NCBI RefSeq assembly: GCF_900111875.1
Contig: NZ_FOJU01000003.1
Span: forward strand, 619,327-683,326
DNA: 64,000 nucleotides
From: Poseidonocella pacifica
Lineage (GTDB): Bacteria > Pseudomonadota > Alphaproteobacteria > Rhodobacterales > Rhodobacteraceae
Direction: 5' to 3'
The notes below the pieces were generated by a model. The model saw nothing but the letters and a program-made list of their open reading frames with translations. It searched no databases and was not told the DNA's origin. The position numbers were made by a program, and so were the translations under genes. Of the stretch, positions 46,758 through 55,730 are shown piece by piece (positions within the stretch are counted from its first letter, which is position 1; each line of letters opens with the position of its first letter).

Positions 46758-47545
46758 CGCAGTCGGGGAGGCTTATCGGGATCAGATCCGGGAGCGCCGA
46801 GTGCAGCCCGCTCCACCCGTGCAGGCTCAGGCAGATCAAAGCGCAGGCCGACCCGAAGCAGTTTTTGCGCCACTGAGGTTTCCGCCCTGAAAAAGGCGAC
46901 GTCCATCGCCCCCTGATCAATTCCGGAGAAGGTGAGCGCCTCAGACGCTGCGCGGGCCAAGGCTCCTTCAGCGCCCGGCTGCGCCCCGATGAACCCCAAG
47001 AGGTGGCCGTTCGAGCCGTCGCCATAGCTCACCGACGCGAGACACGCGGCCTGTGCAAGCCCCGCCGCCGTTGCGAGCTTGGCGTCCAGCCCATCCAGCA
47101 GCGCTTGCGGCACGTCTCCGGGTGCACTCAGCGCCTCGGCCCGGAGTTCGGCCTCCAGCGGCGCATGAGCAAGCGTGCCTGCGAGCCAGCCCACTGCCTC
47201 GGGATCTAGCAGCGTAGCACTCGGGGCCACATCGAGGTTGACGCCAAGCGAGACACCCTGCCCAGTCAGCATCGACACAATGACCCGCCCAGACAGCGCC
47301 GCATATGGCGCCACCCGTCCGGCGAACTGGGCCAGACGATCTTCGCGATCAAAGGCGAGAACCATCGGCCCTGTTTCCAGCGGGAACACCTCGGGATCAA
47401 GCGTCTCGCCGACCGGCTCTTCGGTCAGGAGCAGGAACAACTCTGAATCGGCGAGCCGTTCGTAAAAACGGAGCCGCACCGCATCGTCGTCGGGGTCCGA
47501 TGCCATAGCCGCATGGGCCAGATCGAGCGCTGTTTCGTCAGTCAA
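46754..47545 (-). CDS. SseB-family protein
   Basis: A 263-residue soluble protein whose N-terminal half (about 1-125, with RLADSELFLLLTE, GPMVLAFDREDRLAQFAG and GVSLGVNLD) matches the SseB N-terminal domain family. The C-terminal half, with LLGFIGAQPGAEGALARAASEAL, fits the SseB C-terminal domain. Enteric SseB tunes serine sensitivity and secretion genes, but that function does not transfer reliably. It is co-transcribed with the uracil-DNA glycosylase gene through an ATGA overlap. Confidence 0.82.
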   Translation of the reverse strand: MTDETALDLAHAAMASDPDDDAVRLRFYERLADSELFLLLTEEPVGETLDPEVFPLETGPMVLAFDREDRLAQFAGRVAPYAALSGRVIVSMLTGQGVSLGVNLDVAPSATLLDPEAVGWLAGTLAHAPLEAELRAEALSAPGDVPQALLDGLDAKLATAAGLAQAACLASVSYGDGSNGHLLGFIGAQPGAEGALARAASEALTFSGIDQGAMDVAFFRAETSVAQKLLRVGLRFDLPEPARVERAALGAPGSDPDKPPRLR

Positions 47546-48126
47546 TCCAAGATCTCCTTCACCCGCCCGCGAACTGCCGGGACCACGTCCCGCTCAAACC
47601 ACGGGTTTCGCTTCAGCCATCCCGTATTGCGCCACGACGGATGGGGCAAGGGCACGGCGTCAGGCCACCATTCCTCCCACCGGGCAACCGTCTGGGTCAC
47701 GCCGTCCCGTACCCCGAGGTGATACCGCTGCGCATAGCCGCCCACGATGACGCGAAACCGCAAGTTGGGCAGGGAGGCGAACACCCGGTCATGCCATGTT
47801 TCGCGGCAGATTGCGGGCGGAGGCAGATCGCTGCCCGCCTCATTGTAGCCCGGAAAACAAAAGGCCATGGGCACGATAGCCACTTGGCTCGTGTCGTAAA
47901 ACGTAGCCCTGTCCAACCCGAGCCATGTCCGCAGCCGATCACCAGAGGCGTCATCGAAGGGCAGCCCCGATGCGTGCACCCGCATGCCGGGAGCTTGTCC
48001 CGCGATGAGCAGGCGCGCACCGGGATCAAACCATGCGACAGGCCGCGGCGCATGGCGCGTCGCCGTTGCGGCAAAGCGCTCCTTGCAAAGGCGGCACGCC
48101 CGGATCGTTTCACAAAGGTCAGCCAT
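47542..48126 (-). CDS. Iron-sulfur uracil-DNA glycosylase superfamily protein
   Basis: A 194-residue protein of the UDG superfamily. Motif A is IAGQAPGMRVHASG with GLPFDDASGDRLRTWL, and motif B is HPSWRN. Four cysteines at 11, 14, 90 and 107 match the spacing of the [4Fe-4S] cluster ligands in family 4 glycosylases (C-x2-C, then two about 16 apart). It would remove uracil from DNA or a related damaged base. Start ATG 48126 is the domain start. It is divergent from the EamA transporter and overlaps the SseB gene. Confidence 0.82.
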   Translation of the reverse strand: MADLCETIRACRLCKERFAATATRHAPRPVAWFDPGARLLIAGQAPGMRVHASGLPFDDASGDRLRTWLGLDRATFYDTSQVAIVPMAFCFPGYNEAGSDLPPPAICRETWHDRVFASLPNLRFRVIVGGYAQRYHLGVRDGVTQTVARWEEWWPDAVPLPHPSWRNTGWLKRNPWFERDVVPAVRGRVKEILD

Positions 48127-48214
48127 GCACTCAATGGGTAGCTGCGTCCCACGCAAAGGCAAGCGGGTTGCGCCGCCGGACCACGCCCGCTCTAACGGGC
48201 CGCAGCAAAACAGG

Positions 48215-49117
48215 ATGGCTACCGGCATGGATATACGTGCACTCTTCATGGGATTCGCATTCGCCCTCATGTGGTCGAGCGCGTTCGCCTCGGCGCGGAT
48301 CATCGTGGCTGCGGCACCGCCTCTGGCATCCCTGTCACTTCGGTTCCTGCTCTCGGGCCTGATCGGCGTTGGGATCGCGTTGGCCCTGGGGCAAAGCTGG
48401 CGCCTGTCCCGGCTGCAATGGCGCGCGACCATCCTCTTCGGAGTTTGCCAGAACGCGCTCTACCTCGGTCTGAACTTCGTTGCGATGCAAACGGTACAGG
48501 CCGGATTGGCCGCCATCATCGCCTCTACCATGCCGCTGATCGTGGGGCTCGCCGGGCTGTTCCTCGGAGAGAAGCTTCGGCCCCTCGGCATGATCGGACT
48601 GCTCGCGGGCTTTGCCGGGGCTGCGCTGATCATGGGGGCGCGCATAGAGGCTGGCGTAGACCTCCACGGGGTCATGCTCTGCGGCCTTGGTGTGCTGGCG
48701 CTCGCCTTTGCCACTCTTGCGGTGCGCGGCGCGACTTCGGGCGGGAATTTCATGATGATCGTTGGTCTGCAAATGCTGATCGGCGCGGCGACCCTTGGCG
48801 TCATCTCCCTTGCAACCGAAAGCTGGTACGTGGACTGGAGCCCGCAATTGGTGGCCGCGTTTCTCTACACCACCTTCGTGCCCGGTTTGGCGGCAACCTT
48901 CGTCTGGGTCTGGCTGATTGATCGGATCGGTGCGGTGCGGGCCGCAACGTTTCACTTCCTGAACCCGTTCCTGGGCGTCGCGATCGCCGCCCTTCTGCTG
49001 GGCGAGGAACTTGGCCCGCGCGATATCGTCGGGGTGGTTATCATCACTGCAGGCATCTTTGCCGTGCAATACTCCCGCGGAAAGGATGCCCCCCGCAAAC
49101 CCGTTCGCGCGAGTTGA
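48215..49117 (+). CDS. EamA-family (DMT superfamily) transporter
   Basis: A 300-residue inner-membrane protein with ten predicted transmembrane segments arranged as two EamA repeats; the second begins around residue 150 with MLCGLGVLALAFATLAVRG. MWSSAFASARIIVAAAPPLASLSLRF and FLNPFLGVAIAALLLGEEL are typical signature parts. Probably an exporter of amino acids or metabolites, substrate unknown. ATG 48215 and ATG 48227 are both possible starts. Confidence 0.92.
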   Translation: MATGMDIRALFMGFAFALMWSSAFASARIIVAAAPPLASLSLRFLLSGLIGVGIALALGQSWRLSRLQWRATILFGVCQNALYLGLNFVAMQTVQAGLAAIIASTMPLIVGLAGLFLGEKLRPLGMIGLLAGFAGAALIMGARIEAGVDLHGVMLCGLGVLALAFATLAVRGATSGGNFMMIVGLQMLIGAATLGVISLATESWYVDWSPQLVAAFLYTTFVPGLAATFVWVWLIDRIGAVRAATFHFLNPFLGVAIAALLLGEELGPRDIVGVVIITAGIFAVQYSRGKDAPRKPVRAS

Positions 49118-49282
49118 GGACCGGCGACCACCCTTCCCAATTGCCATATTCCGGGGCATGCGCGCGGTCCAAGGGCCGACTAATCGTTTTGCGGCCCTCG
49201 CCCGAAGATCGTCCCGGGGGAGACATTTTTTGACCTCAATTGAAACCAATGCTGCGTTCAGATCGTTTAACGGAGCATGAAC

Positions 49283-49618
49283 ATGATGTCAGACCTCCAC
49301 CGCCCGATGGCCGACCCTGCTTCCCCGGCTGAGTTACCCACTCCACTGGACTTCGAGACGAAAGTCCTGCTGCGAGGGTTCCTCCTCCCCCTTATCGAAG
49401 ATGCGGAAAGCTGGGAGCAGCTACGCGAGGCTCTGGGCGAACGCGGCTATGACATCGCCTTCAGGATGGGCCATATGGTCATTGTCACGCAAGAGACGGG
49501 ACAGCCGCTGTGCACAGGTCAATGCCTTGGCACTCCCCTAAAATCCTTGGCGGCCCGCCTTGGTCGCCCTCAGATCCGGCTGCACCAAGGCGGACACTCC
49601 GCCGAATTTGACGCCTGA
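49283..49618 (+). CDS. Unknown small soluble protein
   Basis: A 111-residue protein of no family I recognise. A helical N-terminal half (LDFETKVLLRGFLLPLIEDAESWEQLREALGERG, about 24-58 in pieces) is followed by a beta/helix segment (MVIVTQETG, LCTGQCLGTPLKSLAARLG). The second half resembles a small domain found in some relaxase accessory regions, but the similarity is weak. ATG 49283 has GGAG seven bases upstream, which supports translation. It ends exactly where the convergent carbonic anhydrase gene ends. Confidence 0.7.
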   Translation: MMSDLHRPMADPASPAELPTPLDFETKVLLRGFLLPLIEDAESWEQLREALGERGYDIAFRMGHMVIVTQETGQPLCTGQCLGTPLKSLAARLGRPQIRLHQGGHSAEFDA

Positions 49619-50266
49619 TCAAACAGGCTCAAACGTACCCTTCTCGGGCTGGTAGCACGACAGGCCACCTGCCCCGATATCGTTCCACAAGCCATGGAGC
49701 GTCAGGTTCTTTTTCTCGACGGCCTCTTTGACGAAGGGAAACGTCATGAGGTTTTCCAGCGAAACGAGTACGGCCTGATGCTCCAGCGCCTGCGCCTGAT
49801 CCTCCGGTTCGACATTCTCGATTCGCTCATATCCGGGGCGAAGGATGTCCATCCAGCGACCAACGAAGCTTTCCTTGGTCTCAAGCTCTGGCGCCCGGCC
49901 CGAGCACATATCGAGACAGCCTTGCACACCGCCACACCGTGAATGACCCAAAACCACGAGATGCGCGACCTTCAGGACGGTGACCGCATATTCCACGGTG
50001 GCAGAGGTCCCGTGCTGCGCCCCATCGGGCTCATACGGTGGGACGAGGTTGGCAATATTGCGATGAATAAAGAACTCACCCTGATCCGCCCCGAAAATCG
50101 AGGTCACGTGCACGCGGCTGTCGCAGCATGAGATGATCATGGCCCGGGGTCTTTGACCCTCGTCGGCAAGGCGGCGGTACCATGCGGCGTTTTCCGCATA
50201 CGTCGTGGCTTTCCAGCCGTGGTAGCGCTGAACGAGATAGCTGGGGAGCGGTTTTGCGTGCTGCAT
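49619..50266 (-). CDS. Beta-class carbonic anhydrase
   Basis: Zinc enzyme interconverting CO2 and bicarbonate. 215 residues with the beta-class zinc ligands Cys47-x-Asp49-x-Arg51 (CCDSR) and His108-x2-Cys111 (GHSRC), plus HRNIANLV and ATVEYAV, all standard. The start ATG 50266 is behind GAGGA at six bases. It is divergent from the unknown 127-residue gene. Confidence 0.95.
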   Translation of the reverse strand: MQHAKPLPSYLVQRYHGWKATTYAENAAWYRRLADEGQRPRAMIISCCDSRVHVTSIFGADQGEFFIHRNIANLVPPYEPDGAQHGTSATVEYAVTVLKVAHLVVLGHSRCGGVQGCLDMCSGRAPELETKESFVGRWMDILRPGYERIENVEPEDQAQALEHQAVLVSLENLMTFPFVKEAVEKKNLTLHGLWNDIGAGGLSCYQPEKGTFEPV

Positions 50267-50414
50267 GACTGTCCTCACTGGAAATCGGCTCGCCCGCAAT
50301 AGCGCGCATTCGCAGAGAATTCGAGGCACAAAGCTCTTCGCCGTCAACGAATTGGGAATCCCTTTGCGGCTAGAACCGCCGCATCGTGGGGGCACGAGTA
50401 AAAGGATAAAACAG

Positions 50415-50798
50415 GTGGCAGAGTTAAAGACGCTTCAGGCACAGCAACGGGTGCGTGTGGATTCGGGACGGATCCTTGATTTGACCCAACAGCTCGGACC
50501 ACATGGAGCAGAAGAGGTTGTATGCCGGGCCATGGAAGAATTGGCTGTACGGCTGACCTACCTCGAAGATCGGTATCGCAGCGCGGATTCCTCGCAGTTG
50601 CGCAAAACGGCCCGCTCGCTCGCGAAAATCGCTGAGCAAATCGGGATGTCTGACGTGAGCCGCGTGGCGCTCGACGTGCTGAATTGTGTGGACGCCGAAG
50701 ATGAACACGCGCTTGCCGCGGTCATGACACGGCTGCTGCATGTTGGTGAACGCTCGCTGAGCGCCATCTGGGATCTGCAGGATATGACGATGGGCTAA
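50415..50798 (+). CDS. Unknown helical protein before the M17 peptidase
   Basis: A 127-residue all-helical soluble protein, starting at GTG 50415 about ten bases after AGGA. Sequence features include HGAEEVVCRAMEELAVRL and DSSQLRKTARSLAKIAEQIG. The helical repeats look a little like a histidine-phosphotransfer or four-helix bundle, but no conserved His is placed convincingly. I give no function. It precedes the leucyl aminopeptidase-like gene by 65 bases. Confidence 0.72.
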   Translation: MAELKTLQAQQRVRVDSGRILDLTQQLGPHGAEEVVCRAMEELAVRLTYLEDRYRSADSSQLRKTARSLAKIAEQIGMSDVSRVALDVLNCVDAEDEHALAAVMTRLLHVGERSLSAIWDLQDMTMG

Positions 50799-50863
50799 GG
50801 GTTGCAGCGGCCTGTGGGCTCGGTCAGGGTTGCGGGGAAATCCGACGCCCGAAAGGAGCCCGC

Positions 50864-52246
50864 ATGCCGCTGACCTTCGCCGATCCGTCCGCCGAAGCCA
50901 TTCCTCTTCATCTCGTGGAAACCGAGGCGCTCGACAGCTTCCTCGGTGATCTGCCTCCGCGTGCGGCTGCAACGGCCCGAACGCTGGGGTTTAGCGGCGC
51001 CCTCGGGCGTTCGGTGATTCTGCCGGGTGAAGACGGGACGCCGGAAATGGCGCTCGTTGGGTATGGGTCTGCGTCGGAGCGGGCGCGCGGGCGCTTTCAC
51101 ACGGCCGCAGCGGTGCCCGCATTGCCTGAAGGGGTCTATGAGATCGCCTCCGGACTGCCTGAAGATGCCGCCGAGAGCGAGGCGCTCGGTTGGCTCTTGG
51201 CCAGTTATCGCTTTGATCGATACCGAACGCAGGGCACAATTGCAGCCCAGTTGAAAGTACCGGCGGGCGTCGATCCCGTGCGGGTCGAGGCCATGGCGAC
51301 TGCCGAGGCGTTGACGCGGGATCTGATCAACACACCCGCCTCCGACATGGGCCCCGAAGAGCTAGAGACCGCCCTGAGTGATCTTGGTCAGGAATTCGGA
51401 GCCACGGTTACGGCAATCGTCGGTGATGACCTGCTCGCCCAGAACTTTCCGATGATTCACGCGGTCGGGCGGGCCTCACCTCGGGCGCCGCGCCTTTTGG
51501 AAATGACCTGGGGTACGGCGGGGCCCAAGCTGACACTCGTGGGCAAGGGCGTCTGTTTCGACACCGGCGGGCTGAACCTGAAGCCCGGAAGCTCCATGGG
51601 GCTCATGAAGAAGGATATGGGCGGCGCGGCCACGGTGCTCGGCCTTGCCCACATGATCATGGCGCTGGAGTTGCCTTTGCAGCTTCGGGTTCTGATCCCC
51701 GCAGTCGAGAACAGCGTGTCGGGCGCCTCGTTTCGCCCTCAAGACATCTTGACCGCCCGCAATGGCGAGACTGTCGAGATCAACAATACCGACGCGGAGG
51801 GTCGTCTGGTGCTTGCCGATGCGCTCGCGCTTGCTGCCGAAGATCCGCCGGATCTTCTGGTTTCCATGGCCACACTGACCGGCGCGGCGCGCGTTGCCGT
51901 CGGCCCGGATATCGCGCCATTTTATACTGGCGACGAAGATCTCGCCGCCGCGCTTTGGGCCGCCGGGGGCAAAGCATCCGACCCCTGCTGGCGGATGCCT
52001 TTCCACGAGCCTTATGAGGCCATGATCGAACCCGGTATCGCCGATCTCGACAACGCGCCCTCGGGCGGGTTCGCCGGGTCCATCACCGCTGCGCTCTTTC
52101 TGCGCCGCTTCGCTGGCGATTGTCGCTATGTTCATTTCGACATCTACGGGTGGCAACCTTCCCCAGCCCCTGCGCGTCCCAAGGGTGGCGCGGGACAAGG
52201 TGCTCGGGCCCTGCTGGATGCGTTGCCCGCGGCTCTCGGCCTATGA
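50864..52246 (+). CDS. M17 leucyl aminopeptidase family protein
   Basis: Two-metal aminopeptidase, 460 residues. The metal and catalytic residues are in LVGKGVCFDTGGL, MKKDMGGAATV and NTDAEGRLVLADAL, all canonical for M17. It processes peptide N termini in the cytoplasm. AAGGAG precedes the ATG. The next gene (NlpC/P60) overlaps by four bases, suggesting a peptide-recycling pair: one enzyme cleaves murein or other peptides and the other removes N-terminal residues. That link is inference. Confidence 0.93.
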   Translation: MPLTFADPSAEAIPLHLVETEALDSFLGDLPPRAAATARTLGFSGALGRSVILPGEDGTPEMALVGYGSASERARGRFHTAAAVPALPEGVYEIASGLPEDAAESEALGWLLASYRFDRYRTQGTIAAQLKVPAGVDPVRVEAMATAEALTRDLINTPASDMGPEELETALSDLGQEFGATVTAIVGDDLLAQNFPMIHAVGRASPRAPRLLEMTWGTAGPKLTLVGKGVCFDTGGLNLKPGSSMGLMKKDMGGAATVLGLAHMIMALELPLQLRVLIPAVENSVSGASFRPQDILTARNGETVEINNTDAEGRLVLADALALAAEDPPDLLVSMATLTGAARVAVGPDIAPFYTGDEDLAAALWAAGGKASDPCWRMPFHEPYEAMIEPGIADLDNAPSGGFAGSITAALFLRRFAGDCRYVHFDIYGWQPSPAPARPKGGAGQGARALLDALPAALGL

Positions 52247-53076
52247 GCGATCCTCGACTGACGCCCGCGAACGCCCGGGTCGCTGCGAACCATTTGCGGG
52301 AGATCGTCGATGCCCCAAAATACGTCGCAGGCGTTCCGCGCTCCATCGCAGCGCCTGTTGCGGACGTCTCCGACGAAAAGGGCACGCGGCAACGGCAGCT
52401 CCTCTGGGGTGACACGGTCACGGTATGGGAGGTGGACGACGGAACCGCCTTCGTCACCCGCAAGGCGGACGGGTATTGCGGCTATTTGGATGCCGCGCTG
52501 CTCGCCGACCCGGAAACCCCGACACATCGAGTCGCCGCGCGCCAAACGCATCTCTACAACACACCGGATTTCAAGACCCCGGAACGCGCCGCGCTGAGTC
52601 ACGGAAGCCTGCTCAAGGTCCTGACGGACGGGGACCGGTTTGCGGAGACGTCGGCCGGGTTCGTACCGAAATCCCATCTCGCGCCTCTGACCGAGGTGGA
52701 GCAAGATCCCGTTGCCGTCGCTGAGCGCTATCTCGGTACCCCCTATCTCTGGGGTGGCAATTCGTGTTTCGGGATCGACTGCTCTGGTCTCGTACAGGCG
52801 GCCCTGTTGGCCTGCGGCATCCCCTGTCCGGCCGATAGTGACCTACAGGCGGAGGCTCTGGGCGAGGATCTCCCGAGCGGGGCGGATTACCGGCGGGGGG
52901 ATCTTCTTTTCTGGCGCGGGCATGTCGCCTTTGTCGTCGACGCGGCAACCATTCTTCACGCCAACGTCCATCATATGGCGGTGGCCTACGAGCCGACCGA
53001 TGCCGCGCTACAGCGTATTAAGGCGCAAGGCGACGGCCCGGTTACGGGGCATCGTCGCCTTGCGCTGCACTCTTGA
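52243..53076 (+). CDS. NlpC/P60 family peptidase with SH3 domains
   Basis: A 277-residue cysteine peptidase of the dipeptidyl-peptidase VI type. Two SH3-like units (about 20-75 and 85-145) precede the NlpC/P60 domain: GTPYLWGGNSCFGIDCSGLVQ has the catalytic Cys, and HVAFVVD the His; HANVHHMAVAYEP follows. No signal peptide is visible, so it is likely cytoplasmic and acts on recycled murein peptides. It overlaps the M17 gene by four bases. Confidence 0.92.
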   Translation: MSDPRLTPANARVAANHLREIVDAPKYVAGVPRSIAAPVADVSDEKGTRQRQLLWGDTVTVWEVDDGTAFVTRKADGYCGYLDAALLADPETPTHRVAARQTHLYNTPDFKTPERAALSHGSLLKVLTDGDRFAETSAGFVPKSHLAPLTEVEQDPVAVAERYLGTPYLWGGNSCFGIDCSGLVQAALLACGIPCPADSDLQAEALGEDLPSGADYRRGDLLFWRGHVAFVVDAATILHANVHHMAVAYEPTDAALQRIKAQGDGPVTGHRRLALHS

Positions 53077-53082
53077 CGGATC

Positions 53083-53107
53083 GGCGCGCCTTTCGCAAAG
53101 GCGCGCC
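53083..53107. terminator. Bidirectional terminator hairpin
   Basis: GGCGCGCCTTT (53083-53093) pairs perfectly with AAAGGCGCGCC (53097-53107) around a 3-base loop, between the NlpC/P60 gene and the convergent asd gene. The 11-bp stem has no T-run on either side outside the stem, but it is well placed as a shared terminator. Confidence 0.7.
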
Positions 53108-53119
53108 GGTATGGCTTGA

Positions 53120-54142
53120 TCAACCCTTCTTGAGAACCCGATTGCCGAGTGTTTCGGCGATCTGGACCGCATTGAGCGCAGCGCCCTTACGCAGGTTGTC
53201 GCTCACGCACCAGAGGTTCAGCCCGTTGTCGATCGTGCTGTCCTGGCGGATACGGCTGATGAAGGTCGCAAAATCGCCCACGCATTCGATGGGGGTGACG
53301 TAGCCGCCGTCTTCACGCTTGTCGATCACCATGATGCCCGGCGCTTCACGCAGTATGTCGCGCGCCTCGTCTTCATCGAGGTGATCTTCGAACTCGATAT
53401 TGATCGCTTCAGCGTGACCTACGAAGACCGGCACGCGCACACAGGTGGCCGTCACCTTGATCGAAGGATCGACGATTTTCTTGGTCTCAGCGACCATCTT
53501 CCACTCTTCCTTGGTGGAGCCGTCTTCCATGAACACATCGATATGCGGGATGACGTTAAAGGCGATCTGCTTGGTATAGACCTTCGGCGGCTTGTCGTCC
53601 GTGGGGTTATAGACGGACTTGGTCTGGTCCCAAAGCTCATCCATGCCCTCTTTCCCCGAGCCGGAAACCGACTGGTAGGTAGAGACGACAACGCGCTTGA
53701 TCGTTGCCCTGTCATGCAATGGCTTGAGCGCCACGACCATCTGCGCAGTGGAGCAGTTCGGATTGGCGATGATGTTTTTCTTGGCGTAGCCCTCAACGGC
53801 CTCGGGATTGACCTCTGGCACCACGAGCGGAACGTCGGGGTCGTAGCGATAGAGCGAAGAGTTGTCGATCACGATACAGCCCGACGCCGCCGCCTTGGGC
53901 GCGTATTTCTTCGTAGCGTCCGAGCCGATGGCAAAAAGCGCAATATCCCAACCGGTAAAGTCAAACGTATCGAGATCCTGAGTCTTGAGGGTCTTCTCGC
54001 CAAAGCTCACCTCGGTGCCGAGCGAACGGCGCGACGCCAGCGCAGCCAGCTCATCGACGGGGAATTCCCGTTCGGCGAGGATGTTCAGCATTTCGCGACC
54101 CACGTTTCCCGTGGCGCCGCAGACGACGACCTTGTAGCCCAT
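53120..54142 (-). CDS. asd: Aspartate-semialdehyde dehydrogenase
   Basis: Makes aspartate semialdehyde for lysine/diaminopimelate, threonine and methionine. 340 residues; nucleotide-binding VCGATGNVGREML at the N terminus, active-site Cys130 in NIIANPNCSTAQMV, and SVSGSGKEG and VRVPVFVGHAEAINIEF later. It is a single-gene unit, divergent from the SDR gene, with a good terminator-like hairpin downstream. Confidence 0.97.
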   Translation of the reverse strand: MGYKVVVCGATGNVGREMLNILAEREFPVDELAALASRRSLGTEVSFGEKTLKTQDLDTFDFTGWDIALFAIGSDATKKYAPKAAASGCIVIDNSSLYRYDPDVPLVVPEVNPEAVEGYAKKNIIANPNCSTAQMVVALKPLHDRATIKRVVVSTYQSVSGSGKEGMDELWDQTKSVYNPTDDKPPKVYTKQIAFNVIPHIDVFMEDGSTKEEWKMVAETKKIVDPSIKVTATCVRVPVFVGHAEAINIEFEDHLDEDEARDILREAPGIMVIDKREDGGYVTPIECVGDFATFISRIRQDSTIDNGLNLWCVSDNLRKGAALNAVQIAETLGNRVLKKG

Positions 54143-54288
54143 GTGGCTCTCCTCTTTCTGTCTTCAGATCGCGCGGGTGCCCCCCGCGCCGGTTGACGCG
54201 CGACATAGCGCAAGCACGGGGCGTTTTAAAGGCCCGCCCCGCACCGGCGCTCTTGCATTGGGCAGCCCCCGCAGCCAGAACATGGCCC

Positions 54289-55134
54289 ATGACCGGCACA
54301 CTTCTCTCTTTCGGCCACGGCTATTCCGCGCAGGCATTGGCCCGCCGCCTGCTTCCGTCGGGTTGGAAAATTATCGGCACGACGCGCTCGGCAGAGAAGG
54401 TCGGTGCTCTGGCCGAAACCGGTGTCATGCCCCTGCTTTTTCCCGGTGGGGAGGTGGCCCAAGCGCTTGACCAAGCTACGCATATGCTCATCTCCGCAGG
54501 CCCCGGAGAGGACGGTGACCCCGTTCTCGCCGCGCTAGGGGATGACATAGCGCGACGGGCCGGGCAGTTCGAATGGGTCGGCTACCTGTCGACCACGGGC
54601 GTCTATGGTGACCATGGTGGGGACTGGGTAGACGAAAACACCCCGCTTGCCCCAAGCACGCGGCGCGGGCAACTGCGTCTCCTGGCTGAGGAGCAATGGG
54701 CACAAATTCCCGGTCTGCCGCTCCACATCTTTCGCCTTGCGGGGATCTATGGCCCCGGTCGGGGGCCCTTTGCCAAGGTGCGCGCTGGCAAGGCGCGGCG
54801 CATCATCAAACCCGGCCAAGTCTTCAGCCGAATCCATGTGGATGATATCGCACAAGTGCTTGCAGCGTCCATCGAGCGGCCCGCGCCCGGTACCGCCTAT
54901 AACGTTTGCGACGACGATCCCGCCCCGCCTCAGGATGTCATTGCTTATGCCGCCGAACTGCTCGGATTGCCCGTTCCGCCCGAGATCGCTTTCGAAAAAG
55001 CGGAACTCTCTCCCATGGCGCGTAGTTTCTATGCCGAATCCAAGCGGGTCCGAAACGACCGCATCAAGAATGACCTCGGCGTTCGGCTCCTCCATCCCAC
55101 CTATCGGGCAGGGTTGCGCGCTTTGATGGAGTGA
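54289..55134 (+). CDS. NAD(P)-dependent epimerase/SDR-family protein
   Basis: A 281-residue extended SDR with an N-terminal cofactor motif FGHGYSAQALARRL (a GxGxxxxxL variant), STTGVYGDHGG containing the catalytic Tyr region, and FRLAGIYGPGRGPF. The overall sequence resembles the YeeZ-like epimerase group; its substrate is unknown. ATG 54289 (MTGTLLSFGHG) is taken as the start because the Rossmann fold begins there. Confidence 0.87.
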   Translation: MTGTLLSFGHGYSAQALARRLLPSGWKIIGTTRSAEKVGALAETGVMPLLFPGGEVAQALDQATHMLISAGPGEDGDPVLAALGDDIARRAGQFEWVGYLSTTGVYGDHGGDWVDENTPLAPSTRRGQLRLLAEEQWAQIPGLPLHIFRLAGIYGPGRGPFAKVRAGKARRIIKPGQVFSRIHVDDIAQVLAASIERPAPGTAYNVCDDDPAPPQDVIAYAAELLGLPVPPEIAFEKAELSPMARSFYAESKRVRNDRIKNDLGVRLLHPTYRAGLRALME

Positions 55135-55139
55135 GACGC

Positions 55140-55730
55140 ATGAATGTAGCCGACGAGCGTATTCAATCCCTGAGCGATATCGTCGGCGCCATTCGGCAGG
55201 CCTCCTGTGACAAAGCCGTATCCGTCCGTGACGTGATGGAGGAAATCGGCACTCGGTCCTTCGGGCCGGCAATCCTTGTCCCGTCGCTGCTTCTCGTATC
55301 ACCGATCTCGGGCATTCCGGGCTTTCCGACCATCGGTGCGATCTTTGTTGTCATAATCGTGGCGCAGGCCCTCTTGGGGCGGGATCATCTGTGGCTGCCG
55401 GATTTTCTGTTGCGCCGGTGCCTGCCATCAGACCGCATGCACCAAGCGCTCGACTGGCTTGAGAAACCTGCAGCTTTCGTCGACGCGCGGTCTCAAAGCC
55501 GCCTCAAGTTCCTGACGGACGGACCGGCACGCACGCTTTGTCTGATCGTGATCCTGCTGATCGCTCTGGCGTGGCCTCCGCTAGAGCTTCTTCCGATGGT
55601 CACGTCCGTGGGGGCGCTGGCTGTGGCGCTCTTTGCACTTGGGTTGCTGGCACGGGATGGCGCGTTTGTGCTGGCCGGGTACTGCGTCGTCGCCCTCGCG
55701 GTATTCGGTGTACTGCAACTTACGTCCTAG
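55140..55730 (+). CDS. Exopolysaccharide synthesis protein ExoD-like
   Basis: A 196-residue membrane protein with the ExoD pattern: [25 protein letters not shown] and a pair of C-terminal hydrophobic segments. Rhizobial exoD mutants are defective in exopolysaccharide and alkali tolerance; the molecular role is uncertain. GGAG lies eight bases before ATG 55140. Its stop overlaps the convergent dxs stop by four bases. Confidence 0.88.
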   Translation: MNVADERIQSLSDIVGAIRQASCDKAVSVRDVMEEIGTRSFGPAILVPSLLLVSPISGIPGFPTIGAIFVVIIVAQALLGRDHLWLPDFLLRRCLPSDRMHQALDWLEKPAAFVDARSQSRLKFLTDGPARTLCLIVILLIALAWPPLELLPMVTSVGALAVALFALGLLARDGAFVLAGYCVVALAVFGVLQLTS

